From the NCBI GenBank assembly GCA_031761405.1, contig JASEVX010000017.1:10869580-10933579 (forward strand): 64,000 nucleotides of DNA. Direction: 5' to 3'. A model generated the notes under the pieces. It saw only the letters and a list, made by a program, of their open reading frames with translations. It was not told the origin of the DNA and searched no databases. The position numbers and the translations under genes are program-made. Below, piece by piece: positions 54,183 through 64,000 of the stretch. Within the stretch, counting starts at the first letter, position 1. Each line of letters begins with the position of its first letter. The DNA comes from Serripes groenlandicus (taxonomy: Eukaryota > Mollusca > Bivalvia > Cardiida > Cardiidae).

Positions 54183-55429
54183 ACGGACGTAATAAGGTTA
54201 AAAATCTGCATTACGGCGGACGAAATGTCGTTAAAGTCCTACATTACGGCGTACGTTATGTTGTTAAAGTACTACATTACGGCGTACGTTATGTTGTTAA
54301 AGTCCTACATTACGGCGTACGTTATGTCGTTAAAGTCCTATATTACGGCGTACGTTATGTTGTTAAAGTCCTACATTACGGCGTACGTTATGTCGTTAAA
54401 GTCCTACATAACGGCGTACGTTATGTTGTTAAAGTCCTACATTACGGCGTACGTTATGTCGTTAGAGTCCTACATTACGGCGTACGTTATGTTGTTAAAG
54501 TCCTACATTACGGCGTACGTTATGTCGTTAAAGTCCTATATTACGGCGTACGTTATGTTGTTAAAGTCCTACATTACGGCTTACGTTATGTCGTTAAAGT
54601 CCTACATTACGGCGTACGTTATGTTGTTAAAGACCTACATTACGGCGTACGTTATGTCGTTAAAGTCCTACATTACGGCGTACGCTATGTTGTTAAAGTC
54701 ATACATTACGGCGTACGTAATTTCGTTTAAGTCCTACATTACGGCGTACGTAATGTCGTTACAGTCCTACCTTACGGCGTACGTTATGTTGTTAAAGTCC
54801 TACATTACGGCGTACGTTATGTTGTTAAAGTCCTACATTACGGTGTACGTAATTTCGTTTAAGTCCTACATTACGGTGTACGTGATTTTGTTAAAGTCCT
54901 ACATTACGGTGTACGTTATTTTGTTAAAATCCTACATTACGGCTTACATTATGTTGTTAAAGTCCTACATTACGGCGTACGTTATGTTGTTAAAGTCCTA
55001 CATTACGGCATACGTTATGTTGTTAAAGTCCTACATTACGGTGTACGTAATTGTGTTCAAGTCCTACATTACGGCGAACGTTATGTTCTTAAAGTCCTAC
55101 ATTACGGTGTACGTAATGTCGTTTAAGTCCTACAGTATGGTGTACGTGATTTTGCTAAAGACCTTCATTACGGCGAAAGTAAATGTTGTTTAAGTCATAC
55201 ATTACGGCAAACGTAATGTCGTTAAGGACCTACATTACGGCGTACGTTATGTCGTTAAGGACTTAACATTACGGCGTACGTTATGTCGTTAAGGACTTAA
55301 CATTACGGCGTACGTTATGTCGTTAAGGACTTAACATTACGGCGTACGTTATGTCGTTAAGGACTTAACATTACGGCGTACGTTATGTCGTTAAGGACTT
55401 AACATTACGGCAATGTACGTAATGTTATT
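54183..55429. repeat. 33-bp minisatellite, about 37 copies
   Basis: GTCCTACATTACGGCGTACG + TTATGTTGTTAAA. In the first half, TTATGTTG and TTATGTCG alternate, giving a 66-bp dimer. The last six or so units (55205-55410) are 34 bp and read GGACTTAACATTACGGCG. Frames of 198 and 322 codons across it are periodic artefacts. Confidence 0.95.
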
Positions 55430-55433
55430 TAAG

Positions 55434-55596
55434 AAAAATATGGAGAATCTCTATCAATTAAAGAAACATTATTTAATAAAGTTGAAAACATTGTGGAAAA
55501 GAAGAAACTGCTCATTATGAAAAATTTACCACAATGTTTTCAAAAATCGTCAGCTGCAGAGGCATCAGAAAGCGTCTGTATGTGGAAAAGGGTTAA
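55434..55596. mobile_element. Family A variant B, left-truncated
   Basis: AATATGGAGAATCTCTATCA through GAAACTGCTC-ATTAT-GAAAAATTTA to TGTGGAAAAGGGTTAA. It follows the 33-bp array directly. Confidence 0.82.
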
Positions 55597-56877
55597 ATGA
55601 GAAAAGAAAAAAACATAGTTGACTGTCAATTTTAAATCATATTCACCTATGAACCAGTCCATAATAACATGGTACAATATGGCATTTGTGAATCAGTGTA
55701 GTCTCAGACCAGCATGTATATCTGTTCAGTTTTAACAAAATCTTCATAACTCACCAAACACTTTAAACACGTATTTCGTGAACAGAGTAGATCAAGTTCG
55801 GAGTGTGTGGATGCAGGCTGGTATAGATCTATACTGTTCGAAAATGTCAGGTTATACCCTTTTTTGAATGGACAAGCTGACATTATGATAGGATTCCTGA
55901 TTGAGAACATTCCGTTGGAGGGACCAGGTGTTTACGTGCGAATTCAGTTGAATGACGTGATTGCTTTTGTCGTTAACAAATATTCGCATCTAGAGTGTAA
56001 ACAGAGTTACAACACCGGTTAGGTGTTATAAACTACTCTACATATTTTAAAACATTCAAGAAAAAAAACCTTTTTATATTTCGCATGAATGTACGACAAC
56101 ACAAAATCAACACATTTCTACAGTGACATATACGAAGGCATACGGCTTCATGATTTTAACGAACTCATAACCTCAGTTTTGACCTAGATGTTAAACAAAT
56201 GATCTAGATTGTAGACCCATCAAATGTTGAATTAAATGAATAATGTCGAAGAAATAAAGGAAATGAAACGTTTTGATTGGTTCATAGTACGAAAGGCACT
56301 AATAAGATAAAGTTTTAAAATGAAATGTTCTACATACTAACTTTTAATTGTTTTCCTTAAGAAATAAATTTCAGTGAAAAAAATCAGTGAAAACGTATGA
56401 AATATAATATTTAAGAGTAAAATATTAATTATCTTTGAAGCATGAAATCTTTTCAGTTATTTATCGTCAATTGGAACGTATACACCTCTTGGGAGCCTCG
56501 CGTTATCTCCAGGCATGTGGCGTATTCTCGGCCTTGATAATCTAGCATAGAAACTGAAGCTGGATGGAGATGACCGATTAGCCTTTGGTAAACACATATA
56601 ACCTTTCTGATATTCAAGTCAAATAATATGCGCATGTTCCATTTCTAAGTCTTTTCTCATATTGATGGCCGTTTTCCTTTTGTAAAGATATTTCTTGTTT
56701 TAAATAAAACATTGTCCTTTATACGTGTGAAAGCTCGAGCCGAAGGTTCGAACTAAGCACGCCTATAGGTTACACGTACAAAGACTTCAAACCTCAAACC
56801 CCAAAATACTTTTTTGTGGCCATTTTGTTTAAACCAGCTGTCTACCACCAGACCTCCTGTTACAAGAAAGATTCATT
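55597..56877. other. No supported gene
   Basis: A 71-codon + strand frame (55807-56022) opening MDAGWYRSILFENVRLYPFL has mixed composition but no splice context or family match. The rest is AT-rich. Confidence 0.4.
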
Positions 56878-57333
56878 GCGCAAATAATCCTACGTTTTGT
56901 TTGGATGAAAAGTAAATTACAAAACAAAAACCTTCTACAGGGAATTATTAAATAAGATAATACCTACTCGATAAAAGGAATGAAAACAAGGAATGTGATA
57001 TGTAATAATTTGCGCTTTATTACACTTGATTTTGATTACTATTTTTAAAATGAGTTCAAATATTTTTCAACTAACCGGATGTTAACGAATCCAAATTTCT
57101 ATAATTATGACGTCATCGTTTATTGTTACGCAAATGATGAATAAATACCCAAAAAGAAAACGACAGAAATGGTAGGAAAGGATAGTTTGACTCGTCACAA
57201 ATGTATGGAATTCGTTCATTGGAAGCACTTTATGAAGAACAAGTCGACTATATTTGTACCTGTCATCACATTATTTCATTGATTTAATATATTGGCCATA
57301 TTTTAAAGTGGAATATATGCTTAAACCTGGAGT
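56878..57333 (+). repeat. Dispersed repeat G, copy 2
   Basis: TTTGGATGAAAAGTAAATTAC, AAATAAGATAATACCTACTC, CAAATTTCTATAAT, TGACGTCA (57108-57115), ATGATGAATAAATACCC and GGAAAGGATAGTTTGACTCG. Confidence 0.8.
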
Positions 57334-57339
57334 AATAAT

Positions 57340-59640
57340 ATATGTTTGTTTTCATCTGTACTTGTCATATGTAGCCGTCCCGTCAAAGGTTGCCCACATT
57401 CAAGAAAACAGCTAAAACATCGTATCCTCGACAGTCCAGTTGTATTGACCTCAATACTTTGATCTATATATTGCAGTTAATTTAGCAAACACACATAATT
57501 ACAGCCAATTTAACTTTAATTCGAATTATTTGCGTTCAATTTACAATTTATTTTTACATTGTACGGTATAAAAGGGAAAGCTGTTATGTATATGACCTTC
57601 TCTTTGTCAAAATATGAAAGAATAACCAGAATCAGTACACCCTGGTGTTTGGGTATAAATAGTAAATGCACTAAAAGTATGAGCATTGTTTTACATTGGA
57701 AAATATCAGAAAATAATATAACAAAAACTCCAAACTGTTAAATATCAATCCAATTATTCACAGGACATGTATTAAGCCATATATTCTCCAACTAGACAGA
57801 GATGACATTTTCATGCCTTCAGATGAGTCCGTTGTTGAAAGAAATGATGTCATATGAGGGCCATCAGTAAAAACACATGAAGCTTTCTTTAAACAGGCTG
57901 AATTTCTAGCAGATTCATTGTTTTTTTTATCCAATATTTGTTTATTGATCAAACTCTAATGTTAGTTTGGACTAAGAATTTCAACATTATTTTGACAGGG
58001 TTATTTAAAATGTTCTGCATGTATGTATTCAAACCACATTTACAAAAGATTCAAAAGCTATTTACAGCAATTTGTTCATACTTGAGACCACAATAGCCAA
58101 TGATGCCATAGAACTCTTCAAATTGAATAGCAAATGAAAAATTTACGTCCATCTACGAAACAGAGCAATGTACAATAAATATATCAAACTAAAATAAGAT
58201 AAAAACAAACTGAACATTGAAACATGCAAATCAAGAGGACCAATCTCTTTTAAAATTAAAAAAACAAATCAAAATAGTTTTTATTCGAATAAATATAAAT
58301 AAACATTTTGTTTGAAAAATGTAGAAAACTTGGTCTGATTTTCATCAGAAAAGGTTATATAATAAAAACTCAAAGGCAATTTATAATTAATGTCAGTAAT
58401 AAGTCACATAAGTGTTCTGTCCCCTTCATTTAACTGAACTACCGCAGAAACAGCATTAAATGCAAATAAAACAAATCGCACATACATGTTCAATAACATA
58501 ACTTAAAAAATATTTTATTTTTTCCCTTATAGAAAATGAACTTCTTGATTAAACTGTAGGAAGATGGTATCATTAACCTTTCTATGTCTTTCCTTGAGTG
58601 ATTTAAAGCAGCATATCAGGTAAATAGTTTGTTTTATCCTTTGATCATAATTGAGCTTTAACCTTTCTATGTCTTTTCTCGAGTGTTTTAAAGCGGCATA
58701 TCAGGTAAATAGTTAAAAGAATGATATGGGGAATTTCTGTTCATCCTTCAGAATTGAACCCCCATTTCCCTTATATAGAAACATAATCTTGAAACATCTA
58801 TGAAATTATTTGTCAAAAGGTACAATTTTCTCAGTCTTTATGCATAGAGTTTTCATCTTTGTCTCAAAAAGGGGTACATTGAGCCAGATCATAACCCGTA
58901 TTGGTGCTGGTCTGACGGTTCCGTGAAAGCTATTTTTAATTTAATTGGCACATTTGAATATTCTTGGCATAATACCTTGTCCTTAAATAATCAGCCATAT
59001 CTTTGATATTGCCATATAAAAGAGGATTTGGAATTTATCACAGATTCATCAGTCCATTCAATCTTTCTAATGATTGACAAACGCATTTGCACTCCCATAT
59101 AGGGAGTGTGGCACGCATGGTCACGGATTTTGTTCAAACTTCATACATTTTTTTAACTTGATGAAATAAACCAAAAATGGCAAAAAATCATTGTTATGGG
59201 CTTTGGTTGCCATAGCAACTGCCTCATTTTTTTCATTGGATTGAATCGTTATGATTTAAATATAAAATTCACTAAAATTCATATTTGCTATCAAACTTCA
59301 TCACTTGATAAAGGAATAAACCAAAATACATTTGTGTATCAATTTGTACAATTCGCTCACAAACCGTTCTTTACAAGGGGGGTTTATTAAGGGAAAAAAG
59401 AACATTTTTTGCCAGTTTTTGAATTCTTATTTCATTTTAATGCGGCCTGATGAACAAAAATGAATAATGAATTCATGAACATCAACACCTCTTCTAACAA
59501 AAAATGTAAAAAAGCTATTGGGAACAGTGCCTCTAAAATATGTTACCATGGCTACAAAAAGTATAATTTTCAAATGTTGCCAAACTAATAAATGTGTTTG
59601 TTTTTGCTCTTACACGACCTAGGCTTTGCATGTTAACATA
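57340..59640. other. AT-rich region without a supported gene
   Basis: Contains an 84-bp tandem duplication (AACCTTTCTATGTCTTT at 58575 and 58659) and a small inverted repeat CACTCCC-ATATA-GGGAGTG near 59091. A minus-strand frame at 58051-58152 (33 codons, opening directly after TTTCGTAG) and one at 57758-57952 look weakly coding but match nothing I know. Confidence 0.4.
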
Positions 59641-59644
59641 TTAT

Positions 59645-60025
59645 ACGGTTAAACAAATTGACGGCCTCAATAGGCAATGTGTTAGAACTTTGCTATACCA
59701 TGTATCCAAAAAGTGTGTCCAGAGAGGATTTTTTGATGCAGTCACGATATTCCTACGTTTTTATTGGATGAAAAGTAAATTTCAAATAAATAAATAAATA
59801 AAGAGCTAATCATTAAATAAGATAATACCTACGCGATAGAGGAATGGAAACAAGGAATCTGATATGTGATAATTTGCGTGTAATAACACCCGTTATCAAA
59901 ATGAGTTCAAATAAAACTGGTAAGGTTTTACTGACTAATAGCCGGTTGCTACAAATCTAAATTTCTATAATGTGACGTCATTCTATTATCGTTACGCAAC
60001 TGAGAATGATGTATAAAGGTTTAAG
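59645..60025 (+). repeat. Dispersed repeat G, copy 3
   Basis: Shares ACTTTGCTATACCATGTATC with copy 1 and AAATAAGATAATACCTACGC with copy 2. TGACGTCA at 59973-59980. Includes an AAAT microsatellite (about 59785-59805). Confidence 0.8.
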
Positions 60026-60693
60026 AACCTCTTTTATAATCGATGTTCAGTATTTTACCCAGTCGTTCCACGCGCCCCCTACCGTTAAAGTTTGTTTTAT
60101 CAAGGGAAGCAACATTTGTATATTCTTTTAAACCAGCGTTCCAAAAATACATCTATCGAACTTTACATAACAATTGAATAACATATTTACTCAAAGAAGA
60201 TGTGTCGAAAAGTAGACTCGAACATGTCACACCAAAGCATATGAAATTCGCAGTAGTAGAAACCCCAAAACGAGACTAAACGCATAACTATGGCTGCGAG
60301 GAAAGTTTTTGTATAATCTACTTTCAAGTACGGATTCATAATTAACACAGAGCCCATTTGAAAATCAAAGTATTAAAACGTGGTCAGCTTAGCAAGGGGT
60401 TGTAGTACTTCTTCTTCTTCTTCTTCCAATGTTGCACAGGGCCCACTTTGGAGCATCGTCATACAAGGTGAACTGTACATGGTAGTGGTGAGGCGCGAAA
60501 GGTGCAGTTTTAAAAGTATGTACAAAGTGTATAGTTAATCTTGTATAAGTGCAAATGCAATAGTCTAAAGAGGCAGGTCCGAATGAACAGGACTGTTTAA
60601 CCATTGGAATCGGCGCCGAAGAACTGGACAGCATAAGATTTGGTAGAGAAATAAGGAAGCAATAACAAAGACGATCCATTCAAAAGGAGAATT
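60026..60693. other. Nothing recognised
   Basis: A CTT microsatellite near 60408-60427; no gene. Confidence 0.5.
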
Positions 60694-60860
60694 TGACTAA
60701 TTAGTCATATCACGGTGGCAGGTTTACATACTCATGTGTTTCCTTGCTTTCCCACTCCAGTACTTCATACAATAGACTTTCCAAGCAACTGGCTGTTTTT
60801 GCACGTAGACCCTTAGGCAACTGGTATAAGACGAATGACGCTTGTCACAGTGATTTTAGG
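60694..60860 (-). mobile_element. SINE-1 fragment
   Basis: AGTCATATCACGGTGGCAGG, CATGTGTTTCCTTGCTTTCC, AAGACGAATGACGCTTGTC. Head missing. Confidence 0.75.
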
Positions 60861-61191
60861 TATGTAAAAGAAATAAACATGCTAATTGTATTTTGATGTA
60901 ATTATTTGTGAAAAACGTGTGAACAAAGGAGAAATACAAAGTATCGATGCTATGCTCAGTTTGAAATAGAAAGCGTACACCAGATGAAGAAGATCTATAC
61001 ACAGTGATGATTTTACAGGACTTAAAAAAAACCGGTAAGTAAGAATCATAACTGTTGAAGAAGATCGCCGAATGGCCCTATATGGCCCTATATCGATCAC
61101 CCGAAAAAACTAAAACATTTCAGCGGAAATATAACTGAAAAAATGTCGAATGTGGCGTAATGCGGCGTCAACCCATTGGCGATTATGGCTC

Positions 61192-61945
61192 CCGTTTAAG
61201 ATCAGACAACGCTACGACATGAAAAGTGAGAAAGTCGGATTACTATCCTTAATGATCTGGAATGTCATATCATTGTCTGAATGCAGTCGTATACGATCTT
61301 AACAGAGTCCTACGGATCGGGAATTGTCCGGAGAGGTCGACCAAGCACTCCCGAGAGTTAGGTGCGTCCCGTAATATTCGGGACCGAGCCGATTTTGTCT
61401 AGTCGGATTACAATCGTGACTATGTCGTGACATATTCTGCTGTATCGGATCAAAATCGTAACAATGTCCTGTGTTGTCTGGACGGTGTCTGGACGGTGTC
61501 CTGTGTAACGGGCATGATCTAGAGACATGTTTTATTGCCGTTTCTTTCCGATTAGGTCCAGATTGCAGTCCCGTTATTAATACGAAATTCGTCTTCCGTT
61601 TAAGATCAGACAGCGCTACGACATGAACAGTGAGAAAGTTGCATTACTATCCTTAATGATATAGAATGTCATATCAGTGTCTGAATGCAGTCGTATACGA
61701 TCGTAACAGAGTCCTATGGATCGAAAATCGAGACATATTCTGCTGTATCGGATCAAAATCGTAACAATGTCCTGTGTTGTCTGGACGTTGTCTGAACGGT
61801 GTCCTGTGTAACGGGCATGATCTGGAGACATGTTTTATTGCCGTTTCTTGCCGATTATGTCCAGATTGCGTCCAGATATTGGCGAATGCGAACCGTCTTA
61901 ACCGAATCTGCTCCGGAACAGTCCGTTATTAATACGAAATTCGGC
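61192..61945 (+). repeat. Imperfect direct duplication 5' of the Harbinger remnant
   Basis: CCGTTTAAGATCAGACA recurs at 61192 and 61596. The following ~130 bases, a GACATATTCTGCTGTATCGG block (61429, 61732) and a CCGTTATTAATACGAAATTC block (61571, 61921) are shared with indels. It is probably the non-coding 5' part of the same DNA transposon, duplicated once. Confidence 0.7.
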
Positions 61946-62190
61946 AATAATATCCTAGTCAGAGTCCCGAAAATTTTCAGAACACTATACGACTGAGTCC
62001 AGACAAATCCGTTTGCAATGCGGTACATCAGACTGTGATAAGATTGCGTTCCAACAGTGTCTCGATCATCTCGACTATGGCGACAGTTGTAGCATTCCAG
62101 ATGCGTGAATTTTAAGATTCGGCTGAGCTGCTCACGTCTGGAGTATAACGTGAGTGTGTCATTCATTAAAACAACTTTCACCGGTCCAAC

Positions 62191-62833
62191 ATGAATGCTG
62201 CCCGTAGGCTAAGACTTATGCAGCAGGTTGCTCTCATGGAAATGAAAGAAGAAGAAGACCTTCTGTTTGCCAATTACCATTTGAACAGAAGGGCACTGCG
62301 ACCCGGTAGAAATAGAAGATATCGGATCAAACCCTGGATAGCCAGAAGGGAGCAGCTCGGTCAGTATGACACATTGATGAGGGTGCTGAGAGAAGAAGCT
62401 TTCAACAATTTCATGAGGCTGCAATGAAACTGTACGATTCTCCATTGCCCTCTTAGATGCGAACTATACATTTATCTGGCTTGATATCGGGTCAGATGGA
62501 GCAGCTTCAGACGCACACATATACAACGAGTGTGAGCTGAAAGAAGTCATGCAGAACAAGACCATTGACTTTCCGGATCCTGAGCCACTTCCTAGAGATG
62601 ACAGAAATATGCCATACTCTTTTGTTGCTGGCAATGCCTTTCAACTGAGAACTGACATGATGAAGCCTTTTCATCAATCTCATTAAAATCATCTCCTATT
62701 AACGCTACGCATAGGTTACATTTAGTAAGATCGTGTACTTTAGTCAGATTGCCTTTTCATTTTCCGTGACATGAGAGTAGAAGAAAGGATCTTCAATTAC
62801 AGACTGTCAAGAGCACGCAATTTACGTCAATGA
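62191..62833 (+). pseudogene. PIF/Harbinger transposase remnant, internally deleted
   Basis: Three transposase pieces in order. 62191-62427: 78 codons opening MNAARRLRLMQQVAL with RRYRIKPWIARREQLGQYD, ending in TGA. 62435-62686 (another frame): core ALLDANYTFIWLDIGSDGAA, then PEPLPRDDRNMPY, VAGNAFQLR and MMKPFHQSH, ending TAA. 62771-62833: VEERIFNYRLSRARN. These match the layout of HARBI1-like DDE transposases, but roughly 100 or more residues between pieces one and two are gone, including part of the catalytic core. The expected GDDAF-type acid motif reads GNAF, so the catalytic Asp appears lost. No HTH partner gene was seen. Dead. Confidence 0.85.
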
Positions 62834-63082
62834 ACTTGAGTATGTTAATTCCTGTTTTTGTTTATTACGTCATGTGATCATTGAATGTGCTGAATGATCA
62901 TCAATGTTTGTTTCGTGCCGGAGTCCATTTATCAAAGGAATTGTTAAAATAGAACTGAATTTGAATTGAATCAATGGATGCATTGTGATAGACCGCGTGG
63001 CACTACGTGACGAACTATATGAGCCGCGTCTGGCAATTAGGCTTCTTATTGATTTTCTGTAACAAAATAGGTTTGTTTGTTT
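62834..63082. other. Nothing recognised
   Basis: Ends of the Harbinger element (terminal repeats) were sought here and not identified. Confidence 0.45.
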
Positions 63083-63165
63083 GGTGGTTGACACAGCTTT
63101 CAACAATGTTCTCAGTTATATCATGGTGTGTCCTGGTTACGTTATCAGTAACTACTGGCCCGGCA
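63083..63165 (-). mobile_element. SINE-3 3'-end fragment
   Basis: GTTGACACAGCTTTCAACAA, CAGTTATATCATGGTG, then GTAACTACTGGCCCGG. Confidence 0.6.
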
Positions 63166-63179
63166 ATTAGGCGTGTTAA

Positions 63180-63205
63180 TGACGCCGCGTGGAAGCGCGG
63201 CGTCA
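63180..63205. repeat. Perfect 10-bp GC-rich hairpin
   Basis: TGACGCCGCG-TGGAAG-CGCGGCGTCA in AT-rich surroundings. Role unknown. Confidence 0.7.
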
Positions 63206-63435
63206 GTATGGGATAGGTTTTAATTTTGTACCATGGGGTGACGTAATCGAAAAGGGAGTAACCAACCATTATTATTGTTAAGAAAAACTCTGAAATATGT
63301 TTGAAAAAACAACCTTTATAAATCAATAAATTGTATTAACTGATTTAAGAAACAACAAGATACAAAATACGTATGTCTTTCACCGTTATTACAAAAAGTT
63401 AGACACATTTAATTTGTATTTAATAACTTTTCCCT

Positions 63436-63570
63436 AACTTCCTAGGCTACGCTATTTTTATTAATAGTTTTGTTTACGGCACTGACCCGATTCACCAAAG
63501 CTCAGAAAAAAAGTTTCACTCTTCTCCAACTTCCTAGGCTACGCTTTTTTAATTGTTTGGTTTACGGTCC
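63436..63570. repeat. Imperfect tandem duplication (~90 bp)
   Basis: AACTTCCTAGGCTACGCT at about 63436 and 63528, each followed by TTTGTTTACGG or TTGGTTTACGG. Confidence 0.75.
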
Positions 63571-64000
63571 TAAACAATTTTCGGGGGATGTTTTTGCATA
63601 TTTATAAAATTCAGTAGTATTTCTAAACTTAAAATGTTCCTCCCCATACAGTTTGTTCATTCAGACCATTGTATTCTTGCTAAATGTTGACTTTACATGT
63701 GAACTTTTTCTTTTAATTTCATAAATGTTCAATTTTGATAATAAATATCTTTCAACTTGTTAAAATTACTTTGTATTTTTTGTTTATATACTCTCGTTTT
63801 GGTTATCATACTTCTGCTAAACTGGAAGGAGAATAGACTTTCACATGCTGAATATCAGATAGATCGTAGCATATAAAACGTCTAATCCCTACATTAAAAT
63901 TGACCCTTTCTGCTCTTGATAACATTTTCCTATAGACTATGGTAGCCAGGTGAGCTATATAGGCACGTATTGGCCTTCTTGTTTAAAATAAAGGGACATT
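63571..64000. other. Nothing recognised
   Basis: AT-rich to the window edge. Confidence 0.55.

Noticed and set aside
54134..55193. Two overlapping long frames (198 and 322 codons) with repeated HYGVRYVVKVL or SYITAYVM units
   Set aside because: The 33-bp period keeps frames open on the same strand in two registers. Indels later break them, and there is no other gene evidence.
55807..56022. 71-codon + strand frame with MDAGWYRS, recalling D8C-type extracellular domains
   Set aside because: Only the first few residues fit. No cysteine pattern or splice-supported neighbours.
57758..58152. Terminal exons of a minus-strand gene
   Set aside because: One AG/ATG coincidence and short frames in AT-rich DNA; no homology recognised and no upstream exons found.

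Overview
The window is eukaryotic nuclear DNA, most likely from a bivalve or related mollusc. Coding DNA is sparse and intron-split with GT-AG junctions. Most of the rest is short foldback DNA transposons (MITEs), tRNA-derived SINEs of the type common in mollusc genomes, and minisatellites. The host assignment is inferred from repeat style; no marker gene fixes the species.

One host gene is clear. A mitochondrial-clan cytochrome P450 lies on the + strand at 10393-17900. Seven exons join in frame to 441 codons plus stop. They carry the WxxxR region, the I-helix AGVDST, the ExxR motif KETLR, PERW and the heme loop FGFGARACVGRR. The N-terminal exon or exons (transit peptide, proline hinge) were not found and probably lie upstream of base 1. 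Its introns are packed with MITEs, SINEs and a 51-bp minisatellite.

A full-length non-LTR retrotransposon (about 6.3 kb, 33342-39667, + strand) follows. ORF1 has three zinc knuckles and ORF2 is an endonuclease-RT-RNase H protein. The ORFs overlap at ATGA, both are open, and a perfect 13-bp target duplication flanks the element. Its 3' end matches the tail of a SINE at 47432-47651 that has its own perfect 17-bp duplication, so the window shows both a candidate driver LINE and a SINE that could use it.

Repeat families named here: A, a TTAA-bounded foldback MITE (about 230 bp, roughly 40 copies or fragments, ends TTAACCCTTTCCC). A has a variant B whose left side reads AAACCTGAAAA. C, a roughly 260-bp MITE with TGAGCCGT ends (13 copies). 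D, a TTAA-bounded MITE with ends CTTTCAGCGCC. E, a MITE built on a near-perfect 65-bp hairpin. F, a TA-bounded foldback with GAGGG ends. SINE-1, SINE-2 and SINE-3. G, a dispersed repeat carrying a CRE-like TGACGTCA.

Layout: 1-10.4 kb, MITE- and SINE-rich upstream flank with a 46-bp minisatellite; 10.4-17.9 kb, P450; 18-33 kb, MITE mosaic; 33.3-39.7 kb, LINE; 39.9-43.3 kb, a 52-bp array grown inside a SINE; 43.3-48.3 kb, SINEs and MITEs; 48.4-51.1 kb, a 38-bp array with an 18-unit higher-order period; 51.1-53.2 kb, a 185-bp array made from family A; 54.2-55.4 kb, a 33-bp array; 56-60 kb, AT-rich sequence with family G; 61.2-62.8 kb, a decayed PIF/Harbinger transposon; 62.9-64 kb, mostly unassigned AT-rich DNA.
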